In this document: positions 1 to 7,994 of the stretch, piece after piece
Position numbering within the stretch: the first letter of the stretch is position 1
How the letters are laid out: each line of letters opens with the position of its first letter
DNA from: an uncultured Clostridium sp.
Lineage (GTDB): Bacteria; Bacillota; Clostridia; TANB77; CAG-508
Length of the DNA stretch: 31,209 nt
Direction of reading: 5' to 3'
NCBI GenBank assembly: GCA_900556865.1
Contig: USQS01000002.1
Span: 1-31,209 of the forward strand
The notes under the pieces: generated by a model
The model's input: only the letters and a program-made list of their open reading frames with translations
Told to the model about the DNA's origin: nothing
Databases searched by the model: none
Program-made: the position numbers and the translations under genes

Positions 1-242
1 GAATTAAGGTTAAAAGCTATTTTGGATGAAAAAGCTACTTTAGAATGTGGAAGAGAGGCTGGATTGAAAGAGGGAATGGCTAAACGGACTTGCAGAAGGA
101 GAAGCAAAACGGAATAGCAAAAGGAAAAATTGAAATTGCAAAAAATCTTATAAAGCTTGGAATAAATGTTGACGATATAGTAAAAGCAACAGGCTTAATT
201 AAAGAAAAACTTGAAAAACTTGAAAAGGAATCTTCTATATAA
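1..242 (+). CDS. C-terminal part of Rpn-type PD-(D/E)XK nuclease/transposase, two +1 shifts at CGG
   Basis: The 5' end lies outside the window. From base 1 the frame reads ELRLKAILDEKATLECGR, then AGLKEGMAK, and meets CGG at 85. Skipping the C gives GLAEGEAK up to a second in-frame CGG at 110. Skipping that C gives GIAKGKIEIAKNLIKLGI and a stop at 240-242. The repaired tail, with a G-x-A-x-G repeat linker followed by an IAKNLIKLG...IVKATGL helix pair, is typical of Rpn recombination-promoting nucleases (PDDEXK family transposases), which usually end this way. The catalytic domain is not in view. Without the shifts, reading stops at 115-117. It is either a decaying pseudogene or a gene read by +1 frameshifting; the identical form of both lesions favours frameshifting. 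The family call rests on the tail only. Confidence 0.6.
85..88 (+). other. Putative +1 frameshift site CGG-A (site 1)
   Basis: This is an in-frame CGG followed by A, preceded by the codon AAA. Reading GGA (86-88) instead of CGG moves into the frame that encodes GLAEGEAK. A purine-rich stretch resembling a Shine-Dalgarno sequence (GAGGGA, 70-75) lies about 9 bases upstream. The zero-frame stop is TAG at 115-117. Confidence 0.55.
110..113 (+). other. Putative +1 frameshift site CGG-A (site 2)
   Basis: This second in-frame CGG lies 25 bases after the first, again preceded by AAA and followed by A. Reading GGA (111-113) gives GIAKGKIEIAKN and reaches the natural stop at 240-242. AGGAG at 97-101 lies upstream, which may be chance in this purine-rich linker. 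Confidence 0.55.
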
Positions 243-283
243 AATAGAAAAATTAGGATAATTTAATTATTGTATAAAAATAT

Positions 284-319
284 GGGGCGGTCTTAAATTT
301 TTAAGACTGTTCCTAATTT
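284..319 (+). terminator. Rho-independent terminator after the Rpn-like gene
   Basis: An 8-base perfect arm (gtcttaaa, 290-297) pairs with tttaagac (300-307). The stem extends outward through G-U pairs between 284-289 and 308-313, and a TAATTTTT tract follows. The G-U pairs only work in the + strand RNA, so it should terminate + strand transcription ahead of the minD promoter. Confidence 0.5.
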
Positions 320-370
320 TTAAGTGTTTTTTTAACTTTTTCTTCTAATTTATGTAAAATTCTTGACTTT

Positions 371-399
371 TTGACAAATCCATTATATTATAATATAAG
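371..399 (+). promoter_or_regulatory. Promoter of minD-minE-rodA
   Basis: TTGACA (371-376), a 17-base spacer and TATAAG (394-399) form a sigma-A-type promoter about 30 bases upstream of the minD start. A second -35-like TTGACT (363-368) and a TATAAT (389-394) overlap it, so the exact pairing is uncertain. The ribosome binding site AGGAAAGGAAG follows at 411-421. Confidence 0.55.
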
Positions 400-431
400 C
401 AAAAAATCCTAGGAAAGGAAGAACAAAAATT

Positions 432-1223
432 ATGGGAGAAGTTATAGTTATTACATCAGGAAAAGGTGGAGTTGGAAAAACAACAACAACAGCAAATTTA
501 GGCTCAAGTTTAGCTCTAGAAGGAAAAAAAGTTGCATTAATAGATACAGATATTGGACTTCGTAATTTAGATGTAGTTATGGGGCTAGAAAACAGAATTG
601 TATATGATATTGTAGATGTTGTTGAAGGCAAATGTAAATTAAGACAGGCTTTAATTAAAGATAAAAGATTTAAAGAGTTATATTTGTTACCAGCAGCACA
701 AACAAGAGATAAATCAGCAGTTAATGAAGAACAAATGAAAGAACTTACAGGAAAACTTAAAGAAGAATTTGACTATATACTTATAGATTGCCCAGCAGGT
801 ATAGAACAGGGATTTAAGAATGCTATTGCAGGAGCAACTAGAGCAATAGTAGTTACGACAGCAGAAATTTCATCAATAAGAGATGCAGACAGAATAGTGG
901 GGCTACTTGAATCATCTGAAATAAAAAATCCAGAATTAGTAATAAACAGAATAAGACCAAATATGGTTAGAAAAGGCGAGATGATGGATGTTGATGACAT
1001 AGTTGATTTATTATCAATAGATTTAATAGGAGTTGTTCCAGATGATGAATACATAATTACACAAACAAATAAAGGAGAGCCGGTTATACAAAATAAAAAG
1101 GCACCATCAGGAAAGGCATATTTAGAGATTGCAAAAAGAATATTAGGAGAAAACATAGAAGTTACAATTCCTGGAAGAGAAAAAGGTTTTTGGGCAAAAC
1201 TAAAAAGGCTTTTTAAAAAATAA
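432..1223 (+). CDS. minD: Septum site-determining ATPase MinD
   Basis: This is the cell-division regulator ATPase that binds the membrane as an ATP dimer and is released by MinE. The 263-residue length is normal. The deviant Walker A motif GKGGVGKT sits at residues 10-17 with the signature Lys11 and catalytic Lys16. The DTDIGLRNLDVVMGLENR switch region follows, then DCPAGIEQGF (Walker B region). The C-terminal GFWAKLKRLFKK is the amphipathic membrane-targeting helix. The ATG start is preceded by AGGAAAGGAAG. It is followed after 20 bases by minE and then rodA, as in many Firmicutes. There is no minC directly upstream; an unrelated Rpn-like gene lies there, so MinC must be elsewhere or missing. 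Confidence 0.96.
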   Translation: MGEVIVITSGKGGVGKTTTTANLGSSLALEGKKVALIDTDIGLRNLDVVMGLENRIVYDIVDVVEGKCKLRQALIKDKRFKELYLLPAAQTRDKSAVNEEQMKELTGKLKEEFDYILIDCPAGIEQGFKNAIAGATRAIVVTTAEISSIRDADRIVGLLESSEIKNPELVINRIRPNMVRKGEMMDVDDIVDLLSIDLIGVVPDDEYIITQTNKGEPVIQNKKAPSGKAYLEIAKRILGENIEVTIPGREKGFWAKLKRLFKK

Positions 1224-1243
1224 AAAAGTGGAGGTAAATAAAA

Positions 1244-1888
1244 TTGTTTGAAAGCATTATGAAAATTTTTAAAAAAGCTAAGAAAAAAGAATTAATGCAA
1301 GCAGATTCTAAAGAAACAGCTAAAGAAAGGTTACGTTTAGTGTTAATGCAAGACAGGGCAAATGTTTCGGCAGATTTTCTTGATTTAATGAGAAGAGAAA
1401 TAATAGAAGTAATAAAGAAATATATAGATATAGATGAAGAAGCAATGGATGTTAGGCTAACAAATGAGGTAAATGAAGATGGTGTGCAAGGAGCACCGGC
1501 TTTATATGCTAATATTCCTATAATCAACATAAAAGAAGAGGCAAGAAAAACGCAAAAACAAGAAAATCAAAAAGAAACAAAAAATAAAGAAGAAAATAAA
1601 AATGTTTCAAAAGATAAAAAAGTTGAAGAAAATATAAGCAAAGAGGAAAAGAAAAAAGAACTAGAAGAAAATAAAGAAAACAAAAAAAAATTAGAAGAAG
1701 ACAAAGAAAATAAGGAAGAAGAGAAGAGTGCTAAAAAAGAAGAAGACATAAATAAAAAAGAACCAGAAAAAAAAGAAAAGCAAAATGAAAAACAAGAAAA
1801 TAATACAAAAGAGCCTAAAGCTAACAAAAACCAAAAAGAAAGCAAAAAAAACATGCCTAAAATGAAAGAAGAAAACAAGAAAAAATAG
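1244..1888 (+). CDS. minE: Cell division topological specificity factor MinE with long charged tail
   Basis: MinE stimulates MinD ATPase and drives its release from the membrane. The first ~95 residues form a complete MinE: an N-terminal membrane helix (MFESIMKIFKK), the MinD-contact segment AKERLRLVLMQDRANVS, then FLDLMRREIIEVIKKYIDID and the beta-strand topological domain ending near IPIINI. Residues ~96-214 are an added tail made almost wholly of Lys, Glu, Asn and Gln. It is predicted disordered or a charged single helix, and more than doubles the usual 80-95 residue length. The start is TTG at 1244, supported by GTGGAGG at 1228-1234 and by the correct MinE N-terminus. The tail is not explained by a frameshift, since the frame is continuous. 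Confidence 0.93.
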   Translation: MFESIMKIFKKAKKKELMQADSKETAKERLRLVLMQDRANVSADFLDLMRREIIEVIKKYIDIDEEAMDVRLTNEVNEDGVQGAPALYANIPIINIKEEARKTQKQENQKETKNKEENKNVSKDKKVEENISKEEKKKELEENKENKKKLEEDKENKEEEKSAKKEEDINKKEPEKKEKQNEKQENNTKEPKANKNQKESKKNMPKMKEENKKK

Positions 1889-1937
1889 TTCTTTTTTGGC
1901 TTGAGTTTGAGCTTAAGGAAAGGAATGATAGAAAAGA

Positions 1938-3048
1938 ATGAAGAATAAAATTTTCAAAAATATGGAATGGCTGATTCTTTTATCGGCAATTTTACTTTGT
2001 ATAGTGGGCTTTGTTGCTCTATACTCGGCTACACAAGATGATGACTTTGGATACTTAAAAAAACAAATAATTTGGTTTGCAGTAAGTATAGTAATTATGT
2101 TTTTGGTTGCTATGGTAGATTATGAAATATGGGTTAAGTTATCACCAATTTTTTATGGCATATCCATAATACTTTTGATAGCAGTGCTATTTACAAAGGA
2201 AATAAATGGTGCAAGCAGTTGGTTTAATATAGGTAATTTCTTTTCTTTGCAACCTGCAGAATTTGCAAAAGTTGCAATCATTTTATTTACAACAAGTGTA
2301 ATAGTAAAAATTCAGGAAAGTGGAAAAAATGAAATAAATGTATTTTGGAAACTTGGAATAATTGTATTTACTATAATTGCACCAGTATTTTTAATAATAT
2401 TACAGCCAGACTATGGAACAGCTGCAGCATATTTTGTAGCATTGGTTTTAATGTTGTTTGTTGCAGGAATTGATAAGAAATATATAATAGTTGCTTTTTT
2501 AGTTTTAGCAGTTTCATTACCATTATTATATTTTTTCGTGTTGCCAGAACATGCAAAAAAGAGAATAGACGTTTTTTTAAATCCAGAATCAGACCCGAGA
2601 GGAGCTGGGTATAATGTATTGCAGTCTAAAATTGCAATAGGTGCAGGAGAACTTACTCGGAATGGGAATTTTAAATGGAAACCAAACTCAACTTGGGTAT
2701 TTATCTCCTAAAACAACAGATTTTATTTATTCAGTAATAGGTGAGGAAATGGGGTTTGTTGTGGCAGGTGCAGTTATAATTTTATATATAACACTAATTA
2801 CCAAGTCACTGTATGTTGCAAAAACAGCAAAAGATGATATGGGGTCTTATATAGCGGCAGGAATAAGTGGAATATTTTTATTTCACATGGTAGAAAATAT
2901 TGGAATGACTATGGGGTTACTTCCGATAACAGGTGTACCACTTTTATTTGTTAGCTATGGTGGAAGCTCAATGATAACAAGTTTTATATGTATTGGTTTA
3001 TTGCTTAATATAAGTGGAAATAGAAAGAAAACAATTTTTATAAAATAA
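1938..3048 (+). CDS. rodA: Rod-shape peptidoglycan polymerase RodA (SEDS family), read through a +1 shift at CGG 2658
   Basis: SEDS glycosyltransferase that polymerises lipid II for cell elongation; multi-pass membrane protein. The frame opens at ATG 1938 and carries the first helices plus WFNIGNFFSLQPAEFAKV, LQPDYGTAAAYF and NPESDPRGAGYNVLQSKIAI. It meets CGG at 2658 (residue 241) and in that frame stops at 2709-2711. Reading GGA at 2659 continues as GMGILNGNQTQLGYLS, TTDFIYSVIGEEMGF and GVPLLFVSYGGSSMI to the stop at 3046-3048. The joined protein is 369 residues, the normal RodA length. The catalytic Asp of the TDF motif (residue 261 here, near E. coli RodA Asp262 from memory) lies after the shift, so the short product could not work. 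NGNQTQLG favours RodA over FtsW, as does the position after minE. Confidence 0.9.
2658..2661 (+). other. Putative +1 frameshift site CGG-A in rodA (site 3)
   Basis: This in-frame CGG is preceded by ACT and followed by A. Skipping C2658 turns T-R-N-G into T-G-M-G and restores the conserved RodA segment G-x-L-x-G-x-G-x-x-x-G. AGGAG at 2645-2649 lies 8 bases upstream. Slippage of the ACT-reading tRNA onto CTC would pair poorly. This favours direct reading of GGA by tRNA-Gly, or a four-base decoding event, over P-site slippage. Confidence 0.65.
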
Positions 3049-3061
3049 AAGGAGCAAGTAG

Positions 3062-4051
3062 ATGTATTTGCAAGAATTAAAAATAGGAAATATAAAACTA
3101 AAAAATAATATATTTTTGGCTCCAATGGCAGGTATAACAGACCTGCCATTTAGAATAATATGTGAGCAATATGAGCCAGGTCTTGTTTTTTCAGAAATGA
3201 TAAGTTCAAAGGCAATTTTTTACGGAGATGAAAAAACAAAAAAGTTAATGAACTATAAAAATGAAAAAAGGCCAATTGCAACTCAAATTTTTGGTTCAGA
3301 TGTTGAAGCAATGGCATATAGTGCAAAATATGTATCTGAATTTTCGGAAATAGTAGATATAAATATGGGGTGCCCAGCACCTAAAGTTACAAAAAATGGA
3401 GATGGTAGCAAACTTTTATTGGATTTAGAAAAAGCAAAAGAAATAATGGAAGTGGTTGTAAAAAACTCTAAAGTGCCTGTAACTTTGAAGTTTAGAAAAG
3501 GCTGGGACAATGAGCATATTGTAGCAACTGAAATTGCAAAAATTGCAGAAAATGCAGGAATATCTGCTATAACCATACATGGGAGAACAAGAGCAGAATA
3601 TTATTCTGGTACCGTAGATTTAGAAATTATTAAAAAGGTAAAAGAAAGCGTTAATATTCCAGTTATTGGTAATGGAGATATTGTAGACGAAAAAACTGCT
3701 TTAAATATGTTTCAAGAAACAGGTTGTGATGGAATAATGATTGGAAGAGCAGCACTTGGAAACCCATGGATATTTGAAAAAATAATACATTATCTTAAAA
3801 CAGGAGAAAAATTAGAAGAAATAAGCTTAAATAAAAAATATGAAGTTATAAAAAAGCATCTAATGCTTTTAGTAGAAGAAAAAGGAGAAATTACAGCAGT
3901 AAAGGAGTTTAGAAAACATTTAGCAGCATATACTAAAAATATGCCAAATTCTAGTGTTTTTAGAAATAAAATTAATACTATAGAAAATAGAGTGGAACTT
4001 GAACAAATTTTAGATGATTATTGGAAAGGGATGGAGAGAGTAAATGTATAG
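3062..4051 (+). CDS. dusB: tRNA-dihydrouridine synthase
   Basis: FMN-dependent reductase that converts specific tRNA D-loop uridines to dihydrouridine using NADPH. It is 329 residues long, normal for DusB. The N-terminal LAPMAGITDLPFR binds FMN, and NMGCPAPKVTKNGDGS carries the proton-donor Cys104. KFRKGWD, TIHGRTRAEYYSG and GNGDI follow, with the phosphate-binding GIMIGRAALGNPWIF and a C-terminal helical tRNA-binding domain. The start ATG is preceded by AAAGGAGCAAG. It lies 13 bases after rodA and overlaps aspS by 8 bases (ATGTATAG), indicating translational coupling. Confidence 0.94.
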   Translation: MYLQELKIGNIKLKNNIFLAPMAGITDLPFRIICEQYEPGLVFSEMISSKAIFYGDEKTKKLMNYKNEKRPIATQIFGSDVEAMAYSAKYVSEFSEIVDINMGCPAPKVTKNGDGSKLLLDLEKAKEIMEVVVKNSKVPVTLKFRKGWDNEHIVATEIAKIAENAGISAITIHGRTRAEYYSGTVDLEIIKKVKESVNIPVIGNGDIVDEKTALNMFQETGCDGIMIGRAALGNPWIFEKIIHYLKTGEKLEEISLNKKYEVIKKHLMLLVEEKGEITAVKEFRKHLAAYTKNMPNSSVFRNKINTIENRVELEQILDDYWKGMERVNV

Positions 4052-5795
4052 AACTAAAAATTTAGGAGAATTAAGAATTGAAAATGTTGGAGAAGAAGTA
4101 GAGCTTGCAGGATGGATTCAGAAAATAAGAAATTTAGGTGGAATGATATTTATAGATTTAAGAGATGAAAATGGAATTACACAAATAGTTATAAATGATG
4201 AAGACCTACAAAAACAAGCAAAAGAGCTTGTTAAAGAAAGTTGCATTCAAATAATAGGTAAAGTTACAGAAAGAACAAGTAAAAATCCTAAAATGCTAAC
4301 AGGGGATATTGAAGTAGTAGCAAATAAAATAAAAGTACTTGGAAAATGTAAAGCAGAACTACCATTTGAAGTAAATTCAGAAGTTGAAGCAAGAGAAGAT
4401 TTAAGATTAGAATATAGATTTTTAGATTTAAGAAATGAAAAATTACATAATACTATTTTACTTCGTTCTAAAATATTAAAAACTCTTAGAGATAAAATGG
4501 ATGAACTTGGCTTTTTTGAAATTCAAACACCAATTTTGGCTAATTCTTCTCCTGAAGGAGCAAGGGATTATTTAGTACCAAGTAGATTAAATCCAGGAGA
4601 GTTTTATGCACTTCCTCAAGCACCACAACAATTTAAGCAATTGCTTATGGTTTCTGGTTTTAATAAATATTTTCAAATTGCACCATGTTTTAGAGATGAA
4701 GACCCAAGAGCAGATAGGGCACCAGGGGAGTTTTATCAATTAGATTTTGAAATGAGTTTTGCAACACAAGAAGATGTATTTAAAGTGGTAGAAGATGTTA
4801 TACCATATACATTTAAAAAATTTACAAATTGGAAAGTTGATGAAGGACCATTTATACGTATTCCATATAGAGAAGCTATGGAAAAATATGGAATAGATAA
4901 ACCAGATTTAAGGAATCCATTAATTATCCAAGATGTAACAAAAGTATTTGAAAATATTGAATTCAATGCGTTTAAAAACAAAACAGTAAAAGCAATAGTA
5001 GTGCCAGATGGTGCAAAGCAAGGAAGAAAATTCTTTGATAAAATGACAGATTTTGCAACAACAGAAGAAGTTGGAGCAAAAGGATTGGCTTGGACTAAGT
5101 TTGAAGAAGATGGCCTAGTACAAGGTGGAATAGCAAAATTTATAACAGATGAAGCAAAAGCAAAATTAGAAAACGAATATGGAGTAAAGGCAGGAGACAG
5201 TATATTCTTTATAGCTGATGAATTTAATAAAGCACAAAAAATTGCTGGACTTGTAAGAATAGAACTTGGAAAGAGATTAGATTTATTAGAAAAAGATACA
5301 TATAGATTTTGTTTTATAGTAGATTTTCCAATGTATGAATTATCGGATGAAGGAACAATAGATTTTAGTCATAATCCATTTTCAATGCCACAAGGAGGGC
5401 TAGAGGCATTAGAATCAAAAGAACCACTAGATATTTTAGCATATCAATTTGATTTAGTATGTAATGGGTATGAAACAATGTCTGGGGCAGTAAGAAACCA
5501 TAGTCCTGAAATAATGGTTAAAGCCTTTGAAATTGCAGGATACACAGAAGAAGATGTAAAAAGTAGATTTGGAGCGTTATATAATGCGTTCCAATATGGT
5601 ACACCACCACATGCTGGAGCTGCACCTGGGGTAGATAGGTTGGTAATGTTAATTGCAAATTCAACCAATATAAGAGAAGTTATAGCATTTCCTAAAAATA
5701 AAAGAGCAAGAGATTTATTAATGGGAGCACCTTCAAAAGTTTATGAAGAACAATTAAAAGATGTGCATATAAAGTTAGATATTGGTAAAGAGTAA
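4044..5795 (+). CDS. aspS: Aspartyl-tRNA synthetase
   Basis: Class IIb synthetase that charges tRNA with aspartate; 583 residues, full length. The N-terminal OB fold (VELAGWIQKIRNLGGMIFIDLRD) binds the anticodon. The catalytic core follows with motif 1 around FFEIQTPILANSSPEGARDYL, motif 2 FRDEDPRADRAPGEFYQLD, and motif 3 GAAPGVDRLVMLI near residue 528. The bacterial GAD insertion lies between. The motif 2 wording PGEFYQLD differs from the PEFTQID form common in Firmicutes, so this belongs to a less common AspS subgroup. Whether it is discriminating cannot be told here. The start overlaps the end of dusB. Confidence 0.95.
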   Translation: MYRTKNLGELRIENVGEEVELAGWIQKIRNLGGMIFIDLRDENGITQIVINDEDLQKQAKELVKESCIQIIGKVTERTSKNPKMLTGDIEVVANKIKVLGKCKAELPFEVNSEVEAREDLRLEYRFLDLRNEKLHNTILLRSKILKTLRDKMDELGFFEIQTPILANSSPEGARDYLVPSRLNPGEFYALPQAPQQFKQLLMVSGFNKYFQIAPCFRDEDPRADRAPGEFYQLDFEMSFATQEDVFKVVEDVIPYTFKKFTNWKVDEGPFIRIPYREAMEKYGIDKPDLRNPLIIQDVTKVFENIEFNAFKNKTVKAIVVPDGAKQGRKFFDKMTDFATTEEVGAKGLAWTKFEEDGLVQGGIAKFITDEAKAKLENEYGVKAGDSIFFIADEFNKAQKIAGLVRIELGKRLDLLEKDTYRFCFIVDFPMYELSDEGTIDFSHNPFSMPQGGLEALESKEPLDILAYQFDLVCNGYETMSGAVRNHSPEIMVKAFEIAGYTEEDVKSRFGALYNAFQYGTPPHAGAAPGVDRLVMLIANSTNIREVIAFPKNKRARDLLMGAPSKVYEEQLKDVHIKLDIGKE

Positions 5796-5818
5796 ATAAA
5801 AAGAAAGGTGGTTTGCTA

Positions 5819-6574
5819 ATGAGAAAAAAACAAAAAAAGAAAAATAAGAATTTTTTTAATGGTATTATTTATTTAATATTAATTGGATTACTGATATATT
5901 CAGGAATTAAAATATTTAAATGGAATAAAGAAAATAGCAACAATAATAATATAACAGATAAAATAAATGAAGCTGTGACAGTGGAAAAAAATTCTGAAGG
6001 GAAAGAAGATTTTAATATTAATTTTAATACTTTAAAAAAACAAAATGAGGATACTGTTGCATGGATTAAAGTAAATAATACAAATGTAAAATATCCAGTT
6101 GTTAAAGCTAAAGATAATAGTTTTTATTTAACACATAGTTTTGATAAAAGTAATAATTCGGCAGGATGGATTTTTGCTGATTATAAGAATAAATTTGATG
6201 ATACAGATAAAAATATTGTTATTTATGGACATAACAGAAGAGATGGCTCTATGTTTAGTAGTTTAAAAAATGCTTTAAATCCAAATTGGTATAATAATGA
6301 TTTAAATAGAAACATATTGCTTTACACTGAAAATAAAGAATATAATTATGAGATTTTTTCTAGTTACAAAATAGAAAGTGAAGATTATTATATTAAAACA
6401 GAGTTTAATGATGAAAATGACTTTGAAGATTTTCTTAATACAATAACTAAAAGAAGTGTTCAAGATTTTGGGGTAAATGTTTCAAAAGATGATTCTATTT
6501 TAACATTGTCAACATGTGCAAATAATAATAAATATAGGGTTGTTATACATGCTAAAAAAGTTATTATTGATTAA
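5819..6574 (+). CDS. srtB: Class B sortase
   Basis: Membrane-anchored cysteine transpeptidase that attaches surface proteins to peptidoglycan or polymerises pili. A basic N-terminus is followed by one membrane segment (GIIYLILIGLLIYSGI), then a linker and the sortase barrel. The catalytic His lies in VIYGHNRRDGSMF (about residue 137), the Cys in TLSTCANN (about 232), and the Arg in KYRVVIHA (about 240). The ATG at 5819 is chosen over the in-frame TTG at 5813 because AAGAAAGGTGG sits at 5801-5811. I saw no clear sorting signal in the surface proteins of this window, so its substrate may be elsewhere. A strong terminator follows. Confidence 0.9.
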   Translation: MRKKQKKKNKNFFNGIIYLILIGLLIYSGIKIFKWNKENSNNNNITDKINEAVTVEKNSEGKEDFNINFNTLKKQNEDTVAWIKVNNTNVKYPVVKAKDNSFYLTHSFDKSNNSAGWIFADYKNKFDDTDKNIVIYGHNRRDGSMFSSLKNALNPNWYNNDLNRNILLYTENKEYNYEIFSSYKIESEDYYIKTEFNDENDFEDFLNTITKRSVQDFGVNVSKDDSILTLSTCANNNKYRVVIHAKKVIID

Positions 6575-6580
6575 ATGTAA

Positions 6581-6620
6581 AAAAGAAATAAAACTAAAAA
6601 TTCAGTTTTATTTCTTTTTT
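6581..6620. terminator. Bidirectional rho-independent terminator
   Basis: Arms 6581-6595 and 6604-6618 pair perfectly over about 15 bases (core gaaataaaact / agttttatttc) around an 8-base loop. An A-run lies on the left and a T-run on the right. It can end sortase transcription on + and the convergent gene at 6737-7666 on -. Confidence 0.85.
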
Positions 6621-6627
6621 GTTACAA

Positions 6628-6735
6628 TTCACAGAAATTTGTGGAAGCAAATTTTATGCGCAAATAAATACAAGGCGTGGACTTTAAAATATAATAAGTG
6701 CTAATGTTATTAAGTTTTGCTTTTGTTATTATATA
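6628..6735. repeat. Structured repeat element, copy 1
   Basis: This ~105-base stretch is about three quarters identical, allowing small gaps, to 7995-8105 in the same orientation. Shared blocks are CACAGAAATTT, GGACTTTAAAAT and TGCTRATGTTATTAA. A first hairpin (aaatttg/caaattt around tggaag) has a matching base-pair change in the other copy, which suggests selection for RNA structure. It lies between the sortase terminator and the stop codon of the minus-strand gene and has no downstream + strand gene to control. It matches no RNA class I recognise. Confidence 0.6.
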
Positions 6736-6736
6736 A

Positions 6737-7666
6737 TTACTGTAAATCAAAAGTGCTCTCTGATTTGTTTTTAACAACAGGTGCAATTTCATATTTTATT
6801 TTAAAAAATTTAAAATCTTCCAAAGTGTTGTCTTCTAAACAAGCTAAATATATATCTAATTCATCTAAAGAATTACAAGCTGTAATAATTGCTGGATGTA
6901 AATTATAATTAAAAAATAATTCAAACCCTAAAGAAAGTGCTTTAATCTTTGATTTGTGTTCTTTTTTTGTTATTAATTTATAAGCTTCTTTAAATCTAGA
7001 CATTGCAGATGATTTATATTTTTTTATTGGAATTGTATATGTTTTTTGAATAACATCTTCAATTGATGAATATGTATTTTTATTTTCAGCAAGTTTATTT
7101 TTTATATCTTCTATTTTGTATGGTAAGATAACGGTTGCTTGCATTTCTGATATAACTAATGTATTTTCAACATATGCTAAATTTAATTCGTTTTCAGCTA
7201 ATATTAAATTTTCTTCAGTTTCGGTTGTTTCTATTTTTTTAGTTTCTAACGAAAAATTAGAAAAATCTATTAAAGATATTTCATATAAAAATTTTTCTAT
7301 TGTGGATGTATTTTTGTATATTATATTAATTGCTTTAGAAAAAGTTTTATTATAGTTTTTTATTTTGTCTTCAACTTTAGATTCAGAGTCTTTATATAAA
7401 CAGGCAATTTTATCTATACGAGATAGCAATTTTTTTAGAGCTTCTATATTATTATTAGACTTTTTTAGTGCTATTGTGGATTTATTAATATAGTTTAAAA
7501 CATCAGAAGAAGTTGATGAATTTACATCAAGTTTTCCTAAAAAGTTTTTCATAAAGGTTAATATCTGTTTATTTAAGTTATTTTGAATATCTAAAGTTGA
7601 TTTTAAAGAACTTTTTTCAATATATAGTAAATCCAAAATATTTTCAGTGTCTGTGTAATTAATCAT
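6737..7666 (-). CDS. Unknown helical protein on the minus strand
   Basis: This predicted 309-residue cytoplasmic protein has no signal peptide or membrane segment and is mostly alpha-helical. Residues ~1-110 contain heptad-like segments (KSSLKSTLDIQNNLNKQI, NNIEALKKLLSRIDKI). The C-terminal third (KYKSSAMSRFKEAYKLITKK, then LGFELFFNYNLHPAII) resembles a small helical repeat or TPR-like bundle. The start is the CAT at 7664-7666 (protein MINYTD), preceded by GGAGGT at 7671-7676; a longer reading from 7723 lacks a ribosome site. It runs against the neighbouring genes and is flanked by the two copies of the 105-base element. I do not recognise a family. Confidence 0.75.
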   Translation of the reverse strand: MINYTDTENILDLLYIEKSSLKSTLDIQNNLNKQILTFMKNFLGKLDVNSSTSSDVLNYINKSTIALKKSNNNIEALKKLLSRIDKIACLYKDSESKVEDKIKNYNKTFSKAINIIYKNTSTIEKFLYEISLIDFSNFSLETKKIETTETEENLILAENELNLAYVENTLVISEMQATVILPYKIEDIKNKLAENKNTYSSIEDVIQKTYTIPIKKYKSSAMSRFKEAYKLITKKEHKSKIKALSLGFELFFNYNLHPAIITACNSLDELDIYLACLEDNTLEDFKFFKIKYEIAPVVKNKSESTFDLQ

Positions 7667-7738
7667 TTGTACCTCCATAAAAGTATAATAAATTAAAAAG
7701 TTATAAATTTGTTCTTGTGCCAATTTTGTGTGATAAAA

Positions 7739-7780
7739 TTTAAAAGCAACTTTATATAAAAAGTTTGAATTGCTTTTAAA
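7739..7780. promoter_or_regulatory. 11-base perfect inverted repeat upstream of the minus-strand gene
   Basis: tttaaaagcaa (7739-7749) pairs with ttgcttttaaa (7770-7780) around a 20-base AT-rich loop. Outside it, ttgtgt and acacaa can extend the stem past a bulge. It lies 73 bases before the minus-strand start, so it may be an operator or a leader hairpin for that gene. It is not a clear terminator. Confidence 0.4.
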
Positions 7781-7857
7781 TACACAAAATAATTATAGCA
7801 TTATAATTATAAAATGTAAATGGTAAAAAATAAAAAATAAAAAAAACAAAAAAAAAG

Positions 7858-7886
7858 TTGAAAAAAAGAAAGTATTATGGTATATT
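7858..7886 (+). promoter_or_regulatory. Promoter of the surface-protein operon
   Basis: TTGAAA (7858-7863), a 17-base spacer and TATATT (7881-7886) predict a start near 7893. That is directly before the long inverted repeat at 7896 and about 280 bases ahead of the first coding start at 8173. The match is 4-5 of 6 at each element. Confidence 0.5.
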
Positions 7887-7895
7887 GAAAATAGA

Positions 7896-7994
7896 TTTTT
7901 TATTATAGGAATAATATGAAACTTTTAGTTCTACAATACAAAGTGAAAATGTTACTTTCAAGGGAAAGTTCTCTGAACTTCCTATAATAAAAAA
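7896..7994 (+). ncRNA. Structured 5' leader, branched hairpin
   Basis: A perfect 16-base stem is formed by 7896-7911 (ends attataggaa) with 7979-7994 (begins ttcctataat). Inside are a small hairpin AAAGT/ACTTT (7940-7944 with 7954-7958) and a tight hairpin around GTTC/GAAC (7968-7971 with 7975-7978). AGTTC at 7927-7931 could compete for the same GAAC, giving two mutually exclusive folds. It begins at the predicted transcription start. It matches no riboswitch class I can name; the alternative is a plain long inverted repeat. Confidence 0.45.

Noticed and set aside
1567..1878. Long antisense reading frame over the minE tail
   Set aside because: Its Phe/Ser-rich translation is the mirror of the Lys/Glu low-complexity tail; no ribosome site.
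2641..3048. A separate gene starting at GTG 2641
   Set aside because: No ribosome site lies before it, it begins inside the conserved RodA segment, and its first residues duplicate the segment read in the other frame. It is the second half of rodA.
7116..7355. Plus-strand reading frame inside the minus-strand gene
   Set aside because: Shadow of the minus-strand gene, which has a clear GGAGGT site and continuous frame.
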